From: Verrucomicrobiota bacterium
Lineage (GTDB): Bacteria; Verrucomicrobiota; Verrucomicrobiia; Limisphaerales; UBA11320
Direction of reading: 5' to 3'
Length of the DNA stretch: 11,504 nucleotides
Assembly (NCBI GenBank): GCA_016871475.1
Contig: VHDG01000044.1
Coordinates: 1 to 11,504 of the forward strand
Each line of letters opens with the position of its first letter. Position 1 is the first letter of the stretch. The position numbers and the translations under genes were made by a program. This document shows positions 1-7,396 of the stretch, piece after piece. A model generated the notes under the pieces. That model was not told the DNA's origin and did no database searches. It saw nothing but the letters and a program-made list of their open reading frames with translations.

Positions 1-2227
1 GGTGCCGGCCGCTGTGGGCGTCGATGAAACGGACCTTCGCAGCGCCATTCCATGCTTCAACAATACGAATCCTCCCGTCCTGCGAACCGGTCGCGAGCTT
101 CGTTCCCCCGGGGTTCCATGCGATGCACCAAATTGCGCCGCAGTCGGCCGGTAGAGTAGAAACTTCGCGTCCAGTCCGGGTATCCCAAATCCTGGCTGCA
201 CCGTCGATGCCTGCGGAGGCGAGGTGAGCGCCGTCCGGGCTCCAGGCCAAGGACTGGATCAGGCCAAACTGCGAATTCATCTGGCGTGCATCATGCCCGT
301 TCAGAGTAAGAAGAAATTTTTGGGTCGATGGGTCCCAGATCCGAATCTCCCCGTCGTCACTCCCGGCTGCCAGGCGTCGGCCGTCGGGACTCCACGTGAC
401 CGCCGTGGCACGTATTCGCTTTTCCGAGAGCACGATCGACTCCTGATTGCGAAGGGGGGCCCACACCAGGAGGCTGCCATCGGCTGCAATCGACGCGAGG
501 CATCCGTCCGGTCCCCACGCCATTGAGGCGATGGTGATGCCGTGTCCGCGGAAAGTGTGCTCCTCGTGGCCGGTCGCGGTGTTCCAGACTTTGAGCGTTT
601 CGTCCATGCTGCCGGTGGCGAGTCGTTTGCCATCTGGATCCCAGATGATCGATGTGATGCCATGAGAATGCCGAAGTAGACCCAGCACTTTGGTGCGCGA
701 AGCTGTGTCCCAGACGTTCACGAAGAAGTCATTCGCGCTCGTCGTGGCGATTCGTGTGCCGTCAGGACTCCACGCCACATGGTAGATGCTGTCGCCATGG
801 GCTCGCAGCTCACTGATTGGAGAGTTGGAGGAAAATCCTGAAAACGTCACCGTTCCATCCTCATGACCCGAGGCCAACGTCCTGCCGTCTGGACTCCAGG
901 CGCCCGCGGTTGTCGTGTCTGGGCGCAACAGGTCGGCCTTGAGTTGGCCGGTATGAACATCCCAGATCCTGATGGCTCCGTTGGCCGCCCAGGCTGCCAG
1001 ACGAGAACCGTCGGCGTTGAACGCCACCGTGCGGATTGAGGATTCGTGTTTTCCTATTTCCCGAAATTTCCCCCCTGCCGTCGGGAGCCACAAGCGGGCT
1101 GTTCCATCGTCGTGACCAGTCGCCAATTTCGTTCCGTCGGGGCTCCATTCCATCCACCGGTTTCCCCAGTACTGGCCCCCAGATTTCGGACCTTGCAAGG
1201 TGAGCATCACCTCTTCCCCATCCACGTCCCAGATTTGGATCGAACCGTTGCCGCTCCCGGTGGCGAGTCGTTTGCTGGGGATGTGCCAGGCCACCGTGTT
1301 GCCGAATTCTGAGCTTCCACTCGTCGAGAGGTTGAGTTGGTTCTGGTATGGAAGCGACTTCAGATAAAACCATTCCCATCCGGGGCGATCCGGCGCGCCA
1401 TTGGTAGGAATCCATTTTTCCAGAAACTCCATCATGCTGCTCATCCCCCGGTGTCCCAGCCACGCCTGCCGGCCCAGGTGCATCTCCGCATCGTAGAGAT
1501 TCTGTTGGGCGGCTTCGGCTTCGCGATCAGCACGATTGCGGTGCGCTGTGGCTTCCCTCATTGCTTGTCGGGTTTTCGCTAGATTGTCCTGCGCGAGACG
1601 CTGTTGTTCGTTGGCGCGGGCTGCTTCGGTTTGAGCTGCTTCTGCGTGCACTCTTGCCTGCCGCTCGGCGTGTATGGCGCGCATCGCCTGCCCCACGCTT
1701 ACGATCGTGGCCACGATCAAAAGCAGCGAAACAGTGAACGCAGCCAGGAAGAAGGTCCGATGGCGCCGGATAAACTTGCCGAGAACATAAGCTGGGCTGG
1801 GTGCCACCGCCTGAACCGGCTCGTCGGCAAGATAGCTCCCGATGTCAGCGGACAGGCCGTTGGCGGTTTCGTAACGACGCGTGCGGTCCTTATCGATCGC
1901 CTTCATCACGATCCAATCCAGTTCACCCACGATGGCGGACGGGAAGATGACTGACTTCACCGCAGCTGAACCTGCGCGCATCCTTGTCAGGCGCGTACTG
2001 GGCTTCGGGGGATCCTCCTCCCGGATGATGCGCCGCATCTCATCGTAGCCAGCCGAGAGCAAGGCTTGGCTGTCAAACGGGGGCTCACCTGCGAGGAGTG
2101 TGTAGAGGAGTACGCCCAGGCTGTAAATGTCCGAACGGGTGTCGACATCCAGCCCGCTCATTGCGGCCTGCTCCGGGCTCATGTAGGCGGGCGTGCCCAG
2201 GAACTGCTCGAAACGGGTGAACAAGGT
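1..2227 (-). CDS. Ser/Thr kinase-WD40 protein, C-terminal part (3' end beyond window)
   Basis: This frame is open from the frameshift at 2227-2233 to the left edge with no stop, about 740 codons. It opens with the end of a kinase activation loop (TLFTRFEQFLGTPAYMSPEQA) and continues with the C-lobe (DVDTRSDIYSLGVLLYTLLAG). One transmembrane helix follows at about 1693-1757 (FFLAAFTVSLLLIVATIVSV). Next are an Ala/Glu/Arg/Gln-rich coiled coil (about 1500-1690), the LYDAEMHLGRQAW and GWEWFYL motifs common in PVC kinases, and at least ten WD40 blades from about 1330 leftwards, with recurrent AWSPDGxxLATG...IxIWD cores. One blade near 800-850 has lost its terminal WD. The layout implies a membrane-anchored sensor kinase with the propeller on the far side of the membrane from the kinase. 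It is the same gene as the N-terminal part at 2085-2912. Translated alone, its first in-frame ATG is at 2182. The ligand and targets are unknown. Confidence 0.88.
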
Positions 2228-2912
2228 TTTTTTCAGTCAGCTTGCCTTGCGTGGCCTTGGCGATCCCGAAATCGATGACCTTCACCACCGGCTTGTCGCC
2301 GTGCAACGTCACCATCACGTTCGACGGCTTGATGTCCCGGTGGATGATCCCCCTCTGATGGGCATGATTGACGGCGGCACAGACGTCCCGGAACAACTCC
2401 AGGCGTTTCCGTACTCCGTATTGCTGGTCGTCACAGAAGTTCGTGATGGGAATGCCCTTGAGCAGTTCCATCGCAAAATAGGGCCGTCCGCTGGCGGTCG
2501 CTCCTGCCTCGAGCACTCTGGCGATGTTGGGATGATCCATCATGGCCAACGCCTGACGTTCGGCCTCGAAGCGCGCCAGCACCTCGTGCGTATCCATTCC
2601 CGCCTTCACGACCTTGACGGCCACCTTCCGGGAGATCGGCTCCGTTTGCTCCGCCATCCAGACAACGCCGAATCCGCCTTCGCCGATCTGCTGGAGCAGG
2701 GTGTAGGGACCAATGCGCGTGCCTTTCCGTTCCGTGAACTCGGCCGGATGCTCCTTCACCGCTTCTGACTGGAGGAAACGATGGACTGCCGGCGAGTCGT
2801 CTATGAAGGCCTCCGCCTTTTCAGCCACAGCCAACATCTCCTCGATACGCGCTCGGAACAGCGAGTCACCCCCGCAGGCTTGGTGCAGGTAGGCGGGGCG
2901 CTCCTCGGTGAC
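2085..2912 (-). CDS. Ser/Thr kinase N-terminal part, frameshifted, start codon missing
   Basis: The start of the kinase domain is clear: RIGPYTLLQQIGEGGFG (glycine loop), AVK with the ATP-binding lysine at 2613-2615, HRDIKPSN at 2319-2342 and DFG at 2265-2273. Upstream is the short helical lead-in typical of PVC kinases (ERPAYLHQACGGDSLFRARIEEML). Homology ends near 2912. A typical family member has roughly 15-20 more residues including the start Met; here the frame runs on, without stop, into the antisense of the toxin-like gene up to an ATG at 3353. That extension looks like shadow coding and I do not count it. After KLTEK the frame shifts at 2227-2233, and it terminates out of frame at 2085, so residues from NLVHPF onward are not genuine. 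All catalytic residues seen are intact, so the gene was under selection recently or is intact in reality. As written it could not make the full kinase. Confidence 0.85.
   Translation of the reverse strand, partial: VTEERPAYLHQACGGDSLFRARIEEMLAVAEKAEAFIDDSPAVHRFLQSEAVKEHPAEFTERKGTRIGPYTLLQQIGEGGFGVVWMAEQTEPISRKVAVKVVKAGMDTHEVLARFEAERQALAMMDHPNIARVLEAGATASGRPYFAMELLKGIPITNFCDDQQYGVRKRLELFRDVCAAVNHAHQRGIIHRDIKPSNVMVTLHGDKPVVKVIDFGIAKATQGKLTEKNLVHPFRAVPGHARLHEPGAGRNERAGCRHPFGHLQPGRTPLHTPRR
2227..2233 (-). other. Frameshift site in kinase gene (run of seven T / A)
   Basis: On the coding strand the sequence is ACT GAA AAA AAC CTT, which reads TEKNLVHP and soon loses kinase similarity. With six A instead of seven it reads TEKTLFTRFEQFLGTPAYMSPEQ, exactly the expected activation loop. 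The shift needed skips one base. The heptamer A AAA AAC is a classical -1 slippery site, but a -1 slip leads to the wrong frame here, so programmed -1 frameshifting does not rescue the protein. A homopolymer length error or a recent mutation is the simplest reading. Confidence 0.85.
2771..2775 (+). promoter_or_regulatory. Possible ribosome binding site for the ORF at 2781
   Basis: GGAGG lies five bases before an ATG at 2781 on the plus strand. It falls inside the antisense of kinase coding sequence (HRFLQS), so it is probably fortuitous. As the DNA stands, however, it gives the toxin-like fragment a credible translation start. Confidence 0.35.
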
Positions 2913-3302
2913 ACGAGCGACATCCGCACGTGGAACGTGAATGATGTGGCCATTCCGCTGCCGTTCAACATTGGCGGATCGGATTACTCTTCGAAACGGC
3001 TCTGGCAATCCGAGGATTCCCTCACGGAGCCGCCGTTCACCGTGCGCAAGCACCAGGCTTTCCGGCCGGTGTCGTCCGCCAGCGTCTTCAGTCCGGGCAT
3101 CTATACGACGACAGGCGGTCTGCAGCGCTCTCAGTTCACGAACAACCGGCTGATCGGCCGCTCGGTCTGGAACAGCAAGTGGAAGATCGTCATTCCCGGC
3201 CGCGAACTGCTCGCCAATCCGAACGAAGGAATCGACCGCTTCGTGCGCACGGTGACGGACGTGAAACTGCACTTTGTCACTTACTCCTATTCCGGGAACT
3301 GA
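2781..3302 (+). CDS. C-terminal fragment of a large protein, possibly Tc-toxin A-like, 5'-truncated
   Basis: As sequenced this is a 173-residue ORF (ATG 2781, GGAGG five bases upstream). Only the part from about 2913 looks like genuine protein: TWNVNDVAIPLPFNIGG, then FTVRKHQAFRPVSSASVFS, then WNSKWKIVIPGRELL and a final TVTDVKLHFVTYSYSGN. The first 43 or so residues are the antisense of the kinase N-terminus. The ending, a beta-rich segment with an 'xWKIxIPG...DVKLHFVTYSY' close, resembles the C-terminal TcB-binding end of TcA subunits of insecticidal toxin complexes and of large neuraminidase-like toxin homologues. This is from memory of the family and is tentative; it could be the tail of another large secreted beta-sandwich protein. 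Full TcA proteins are thousands of residues long, so this would be a small remnant. It ends 19 bases before the next gene, suggesting the two were cotranscribed. Confidence 0.5.
   Translation: MDCRRVVYEGLRLFSHSQHLLDTRSEQRVTPAGLVQVGGALLGDTSDIRTWNVNDVAIPLPFNIGGSDYSSKRLWQSEDSLTEPPFTVRKHQAFRPVSSASVFSPGIYTTTGGLQRSQFTNNRLIGRSVWNSKWKIVIPGRELLANPNEGIDRFVRTVTDVKLHFVTYSYSGN
2895..2920. other. Head-to-head junction of two truncated genes
   Basis: Kinase similarity on the minus strand runs up to about 2905-2912 (codons for ARVTEERPAYL). Toxin-like similarity on the plus strand starts at about 2913-2919 (codons for SDIRTWNVNDV). Neither gene has its own start, promoter or leader at this point, and there is no intergenic DNA between them. 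No terminal inverted repeat, target duplication or transposase is visible around it. This fits a chimeric contig join or an inversion/deletion breakpoint, not two natural divergent genes. Confidence 0.65.
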
Positions 3303-3321
3303 ACGAAACGGAGCATCCATC

Positions 3322-4158
3322 ATGAATTCATCGACCTTGAAACACATCGTCACCCTGACCGGGATGTTGTGGTTGTTCTCCAGTGCTCTCGCTTATCCGC
3401 CCGCGCCGCACCACATGTTCTATGGCATGGTGCGCGATGAGTACGGTGAGCCCATCGACATGAGCGAAGCCACCGTCTTCATTCAGAGCACCAACGGCAT
3501 TGGTACAACGGCTCCTGTCGCCATCTCCACCGAGCCAGGCATCAACTATCGCTTGATCGTTCCCATGGAGTCCGGCCGAAGCCTGAAAGTCAGTCCCATC
3601 CCAGTTACAGGTCTGCCGCAGAGCGCGCCTTTCCAGATCAGGGTCAAGATCCGCTCCAACAGTTACCTTCCCATTGAGATGACCCTTCCCAGGCCACTGG
3701 GCGAGCCCTCCGGCAACACCCGTCTCGACCTGACCCTGGGTGTGGATCTCGACGGTGACGGTCTGCCCGATGCCTGGGAAATCGCGAATGGACTGAATCC
3801 CAGAGACCCGAAGGATGGGAATTCTGACGCGGACGGTGATGGGATCAGTAACAGGGATGAGTACCTTTCTGGAACCTTTGCCTTCGACCCGGTGGACGGT
3901 TTCCGGTTGTCGATCGTGGAGGTGGTGGACAAGAACTCGCGCCTCGAACTGTTCGTAGTTCGTGGACGCAACTACACACTCCAGTCCTCCTCGGACCTGG
4001 AGCAGTGGAAGCCGCTGAGTTTTCGAGTGATGACGGGTGGTAATCCAGGGCCTGTCGTGAACAATTACCAGTCCACTGAGGTTCAAAACCTGCGCGTGGA
4101 GGTGCCCTTTGAAGTCGGTGTGGAAACCAACCGGTTCTTCCGAGCCATCGTCCAGTAA
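3322..4158 (+). CDS. Secreted protein with EF-hand/thrombospondin-3-like calcium repeats
   Basis: A complete 278-residue protein. The ATG at 3322 is chosen because GGAG at 3310-3313 sits eight bases upstream and a clean signal peptide follows (hydrophobic 8-22, likely cleavage after SALA at 24). Residues 33-125 form a beta-rich module starting MFYGMVRDEYGEPI, similar in style to carboxypeptidase regulatory-like domains. Residues 141-183 hold two acidic loops (DLDGDGLPDAWE and DADGDGISNRDE) of the type-3 thrombospondin/dockerin-like calcium-binding kind. Residues 193-278 form a final beta domain with NYTLQSSSDLEQWKPL and a closing RFFRAIV, a C-terminal module common in secreted Verrucomicrobia proteins. 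It starts 19 bases after the toxin-like fragment and was probably in the same transcript, so it may be an accessory partner of that larger protein. There is no enzyme motif; the function is not known. Confidence 0.85.
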   Translation: MNSSTLKHIVTLTGMLWLFSSALAYPPAPHHMFYGMVRDEYGEPIDMSEATVFIQSTNGIGTTAPVAISTEPGINYRLIVPMESGRSLKVSPIPVTGLPQSAPFQIRVKIRSNSYLPIEMTLPRPLGEPSGNTRLDLTLGVDLDGDGLPDAWEIANGLNPRDPKDGNSDADGDGISNRDEYLSGTFAFDPVDGFRLSIVEVVDKNSRLELFVVRGRNYTLQSSSDLEQWKPLSFRVMTGGNPGPVVNNYQSTEVQNLRVEVPFEVGVETNRFFRAIVQ

Positions 4159-4171
4159 ATGAAGCCTTTAC

Positions 4172-4200
4172 GGTGCTCGGGCTAAGCCCGCTAGGGGACC
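4172..4200. repeat. Palindromic 29-base repeat, copy 1
   Basis: This copy contains the near-perfect palindrome CGGGCTAAGCCCG (6-base arms around one A) and lies 14 bases after the stop of the upstream plus-strand gene. It matches the copy at 4424-4452 at 24 of 29 positions in the same orientation. A hairpin here could stop transcription or protect the 3' end of the mRNA. Confidence 0.6.
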
Positions 4201-4270
4201 TTTGCGGTGAGAGAGAAGATCCGAAGAATGGTGAGAACCACGGAAAACACCGAGCACACGGAAAGAAAAC

Positions 4271-4291
4271 CGATTACGATTACGATTACGA
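4271..4291 (+). repeat. CGATTA hexamer tandem repeat
   Basis: Three exact CGATTA units followed by CGA. It lies directly after the CACGGAAA-type stretch. It looks like a low-complexity intergenic repeat and not coding sequence. Confidence 0.75.
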
Positions 4292-4335
4292 GGAGAATGT
4301 TCGCTGGCGTTGCTCACGTCCGCCCACGAAGGCAT

Positions 4336-4426
4336 ACCCTGAAGGGTGGACAACGAGCGGCGCGTCCGACAAGCAAGCGACTGACGAAAAGCCTGTGCCC
4401 ATGTTCGTTGTCCATCCCTTTTGGGT
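4336..4426. repeat. Inverted repeat pair with nested hairpins
   Basis: The left arm 4336-4358 and the right arm 4403-4426 are inverted copies sharing TGGACAACGA exactly, with a few mismatches and one indel elsewhere. Each arm also carries its own small hairpin (ACCCT-GA-AGGGT on the left, CCC-TTTT-GGG on the right). The spacer between arms is 44 bases. This may be a decayed small mobile repeat such as a MITE or REP-like unit; no open frame goes with it. Confidence 0.55.
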
Positions 4427-4452
4427 GCCCGGGCTATGCCCGCTTGGGATCC
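4424..4452. repeat. Palindromic 29-base repeat, copy 2
   Basis: The second copy of the element at 4172-4200, with core CGGGC-TAT-GCCCG. It begins inside the right arm of the inverted pair and lies 34 bases beyond the stop of the convergent minus-strand gene, so the two copies sit near the two converging 3' ends. Confidence 0.6.
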
Positions 4453-4486
4453 ATCGATCTAACTATGGGAGTCGTTGTGAAGGACC

Positions 4487-7396
4487 TCATTCCACCAAAA
4501 ACCAGTTCATCCCTTGTGCCTTCACGGTCACAGGGATCTCGATCGAATGATCCCGCGCCAGCTTGAACCGTCTTCCTGCGCCCCCTTGCTCGCGGATTCG
4601 CGCCAGGTCTCTTAGCCCTGTGTAGTAAAGGTTCACCCGGAGTTTTCTCGTCACCGGTTCGTTCAGGGGATTGAACACGACCAGCATGCCCTTCTCCTTC
4701 AGTTTCGGATTCACGTGCAGCATCCAGTCGAGGTCACGCGCGTCGGCGCGTCGGCCGTGGATCAGGTCGCTTTCAAGGATGTCACGGTGAGCTTTGAACC
4801 AATCCACCTTCGATTTGACCATCGCCTTGGTGCGTTCGGTGTCGAACAGGCGCGGGCCGCGGTAACACGCCTGGACGCCGAGCGCGAGGTTGCTCTCCAT
4901 CATGCGTTCGTAGTGATCGAGATGTTCGTCCAGCGGTTCGATCGTCGCTGCCTTGCCCCCGCCTTGATATTCCGTGAGCGGCACAAACATCCAGCCCATA
5001 GTCGGGAGCTTCTGCCACGTGCCGTCCCAAATGTTCTGTCGCGTGTGGATGACCTGTTGCTCGCGGGGCAAGGACCAGTTCACCTCGCGATAACCCATGC
5101 CCGTTTTTGACGATCCGGAGAGGAAGTAATGGTCCGGCACGTTGAGGTAGAAGCCCTCCTCCCGGCACCACCGGTAAAAGCCGGCTATCTCCCGCCATTG
5201 ATTCCAGCGCGAGTCGTCCAGGCTGTGATGTCCGGGATGATCGGTGCTCGCGCAGGAGTCGCCCGGATACGAACCGTCGTGTTCCAGGAGCGTGAAGCCG
5301 CTCTTGCGATGGAACTCATACAGACGGCGGAAATAGTTCGTGCCCCAGCGGCTCACGAGGCACGGAGAGTTTCCGAAAACCGGTTTCTCCCCGGGTGGCA
5401 TCACCACGTCGTTTCCGCCGCCGACTTTTCGCGACGCAAGCAGGGAGTAGCTGCCAATTTCAATGCCCTTGCTGCACGCGTGCGCGACCCAGTTCCGCGC
5501 GCGCTCCAAGGTCGCAGGCTGCTCGTTCTCCATGTCGAAGCCGCTCCCAAAGCTGAGAATCAACATCTCGAAACCAACCGCGGCGCATTGCTCGATGGCA
5601 TTCGTGACGGCCTCGCCCCGTGAGGAGACGAGATGCATCATCAGCGGATTCTCGGTAACCCATGGCGCAATGACGCGATACATCCGCCGAATCCCCAGCC
5701 CGCATCGCTCGCGCTCCGTGCTGTCGTGCGTCAAAATCCACGCGCGAAATGACTCGAAGCTCCCTCCGGGAGGTATGTCCTGAGCCGGGCCGAGGTCAGG
5801 ACCGACATCCAGCAGGCACGGCGTCTTCTTCTCGTAGTTCACCTGGGAATGGAACTGCGGGTCAGGAAGCCAGCGGAAGGAGCGTCGATTCGCCCCCGAC
5901 GCGATCATGCCGCCGAAGGCCATGTCGGTCTCGACGTGTAGATTTGGCGGGAGACGACCCTCGCTCAGCTCATCGACCTCCGATGTGCGCTCGACCACCG
6001 CGAGGACCTCGCTCGAAAACCTGTTCACGCGCACCACCTTGTCCGTGCCGTTGGAGAGGGTGATCCACTTCGAATAGCAGGGAAGCCCGTCGTAGAGTTC
6101 GTAGTGGACCGAGACGCGAATATCCTTCGACCGCACACCTGTCTCGGCCTTCGCCCTGTCAGAGTCGAATGCCCCGTAGGTGCGCACCTGCGTGATGCGG
6201 CAACGTCCCCATTCGGCGTTACTCTGGATCCCATCCGTCGAGCCGCCATTCCGATCCGTTTTCCCGATCCGTATTGCCGTGGGCTCTGTGCCGTTGTGAG
6301 AAACCTCAAACAGCCGGTGAAACCTGGGTCGCTCCTGAGCCGCGTCCGCCACATCCCAGATCATCGAGCCCGGTTCCAGTCGTACCCGCAACCGGTAGGT
6401 TCGCGCGACATCAAGACCTCCGTCGTCCGCAGTGAACTCCTTCACCTTCTCGAGTCGTTCGCCGCCGTTGTCGCGCAGCTCGAACTGTCCGTGAACGCCG
6501 CGATCTCCCGGACGAAGGTTCACCTTTACCGTGCGCCCGTTGAAGACCAGCCCGAGTCCCGGCCCCCAGCTTGTGTCGCGATCTGTGCCCGGCTGGATGA
6601 CGGCTTCGATCAGCGAGACCGGTCCGGTGAGTGAACGCTCCACGAAGCAATGAGCCCCAGCGAGAGCGTAAATCTCACCGACCTTGCCTTCGTTTTGGAA
6701 ACTGATGCGCTCTTCACGTTTTGAGACCGTCATCTTCCACGTGGCATCCAGCTTCGCAAAATTTTCCTCCCACAACAGCCCGCGACCTGCGGAAGACGGC
6801 AGGTGGTCGAGTCCTTCAGCCGATGGCCAGGCGAAGTCGAGTCGCAATGTGACACCGGTCGGCGGCCAATTGAGATACGGCGCGTGATGTCGGGTTCGCT
6901 TCCACGCCATCCGCTCCAGCGGTATGCCCATCTCATAACCAACGAAACGAAAGGCTGCCGGGTTCGCGCGCAGCTCGGAGATCCACTCGGGCCGCAGGAA
7001 GGCGTAGTTGCGCTGCCCGCTCAGTCCCCCGACATCGAACCGCTTGCCGTCGATCTCGATCACAGCCTCGGGCTTCACTCCGCGCAGCAGTGACTCGCCG
7101 CTGCTCAGGTTATCCAGCGCCACGGTCGCGGCGTTCGGGTCGATGCGAATCACCCGGCGCACAAGGCCGTTGTTCAACTCCAGTTCGCGACCATCCTTGC
7201 TGCGGGTGACGCGAGCCTTGAACGGCGACGGGTCAAGCAGCCAGTCTGTTGTCTGTGCCGGCTGAGCGAGGCCGCTCGAAAGGAGCATGCCAAAGGCCGG
7301 GACAAGAACCGCAGCCATTCCAGCGCGGAGGGGGAAGGGCAGGGGGGGGCGTGGGAGTGTTTTAATGAGTTTATCGCTGAGCCCCTTGGCGGGCAT
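4487..7396 (-). CDS. Secreted TIM-barrel glycoside-hydrolase-like protein (alpha-galactosidase/GH36-like)
   Basis: From the ATG at 7396 this gives 969 residues. The start is uncertain: there is no clear ribosome site, and TTG 7474, ATG 7444 and ATG 7318 are in frame. 7396 keeps a basic leader before the hydrophobic stretch AAVLVPAFGMLLSSGLA (cleavage near 44) and overlaps the upstream gene by 26 bases. Domain order: an N-terminal beta-sandwich (about 55-205), an inserted concanavalin/LamG-like or DUF1080-like segment (about 208-410; WEENFAKLDATWKM...GPGLGLVFNG), a linker sandwich (about 420-560), a barrel (about 570-860) and a C-terminal beta domain (about 880-969; HVNPKLKEKGMLVVFNPLNEP). In the barrel, FTLLEHDGSYPGD places an Asp (about 707) where clan GH-D enzymes have the nucleophile, and LNVPDHYF (Asp about 755) is a candidate second acid. 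The exact GH family is not assigned. Its likely role is exported cleavage of an alpha-linked sugar from a polysaccharide. Confidence 0.78.
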   Translation of the reverse strand: MPAKGLSDKLIKTLPRPPLPFPLRAGMAAVLVPAFGMLLSSGLAQPAQTTDWLLDPSPFKARVTRSKDGRELELNNGLVRRVIRIDPNAATVALDNLSSGESLLRGVKPEAVIEIDGKRFDVGGLSGQRNYAFLRPEWISELRANPAAFRFVGYEMGIPLERMAWKRTRHHAPYLNWPPTGVTLRLDFAWPSAEGLDHLPSSAGRGLLWEENFAKLDATWKMTVSKREERISFQNEGKVGEIYALAGAHCFVERSLTGPVSLIEAVIQPGTDRDTSWGPGLGLVFNGRTVKVNLRPGDRGVHGQFELRDNGGERLEKVKEFTADDGGLDVARTYRLRVRLEPGSMIWDVADAAQERPRFHRLFEVSHNGTEPTAIRIGKTDRNGGSTDGIQSNAEWGRCRITQVRTYGAFDSDRAKAETGVRSKDIRVSVHYELYDGLPCYSKWITLSNGTDKVVRVNRFSSEVLAVVERTSEVDELSEGRLPPNLHVETDMAFGGMIASGANRRSFRWLPDPQFHSQVNYEKKTPCLLDVGPDLGPAQDIPPGGSFESFRAWILTHDSTERERCGLGIRRMYRVIAPWVTENPLMMHLVSSRGEAVTNAIEQCAAVGFEMLILSFGSGFDMENEQPATLERARNWVAHACSKGIEIGSYSLLASRKVGGGNDVVMPPGEKPVFGNSPCLVSRWGTNYFRRLYEFHRKSGFTLLEHDGSYPGDSCASTDHPGHHSLDDSRWNQWREIAGFYRWCREEGFYLNVPDHYFLSGSSKTGMGYREVNWSLPREQQVIHTRQNIWDGTWQKLPTMGWMFVPLTEYQGGGKAATIEPLDEHLDHYERMMESNLALGVQACYRGPRLFDTERTKAMVKSKVDWFKAHRDILESDLIHGRRADARDLDWMLHVNPKLKEKGMLVVFNPLNEPVTRKLRVNLYYTGLRDLARIREQGGAGRRFKLARDHSIEIPVTVKAQGMNWFLVE

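Larger units (their letters stand above)
4159..4486. other. Repeat-rich spacer between convergent genes, no gene
   Basis: These 328 bases separate the stop codons of two convergent genes. Short ORFs across it have no recognisable protein features and are not called. It contains two copies of a palindromic element, an inverted pair, a CGATTA run and, at about 4236-4270, CACGGAAA-type repeats of a kind often scattered in Verrucomicrobia intergenic DNA. No hairpin followed by a T-run is seen, so no classical intrinsic terminator is called. Confidence 0.7.

Noticed and set aside
861..1463. 200-residue minus-strand ORF in the WD40 region
   Set aside because: It is in a different frame from the continuous WD40 frame, which carries the repeated WSPDG...IWD pattern throughout.
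2226..2236. Programmed -1 ribosomal frameshift at A AAA AAC
   Set aside because: The required change is a skip of one base; a -1 slip puts the ribosome in the third frame, which does not encode kinase sequence.
2913..3353. Minus-strand in-frame extension of the kinase ORF to an ATG at 3353
   Set aside because: It is the exact antisense of the toxin-like tail and the signal-peptide region of the next gene, with no kinase-family features; it stays open because of GC-rich codon mirroring.
3328..4086. 252-residue minus-strand ORF antisense to the calcium-repeat protein
   Set aside because: The plus-strand frame has a signal peptide, ribosome site and clear motifs; the antisense product has none and looks like shadow coding.
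4173..4550. Plus-strand small ORFs across the repeat spacer (125 and 119 residues)
   Set aside because: They consist of translated repeats and run into the antisense of the glycosidase 3' end; there is no ribosome site and no recognisable fold.
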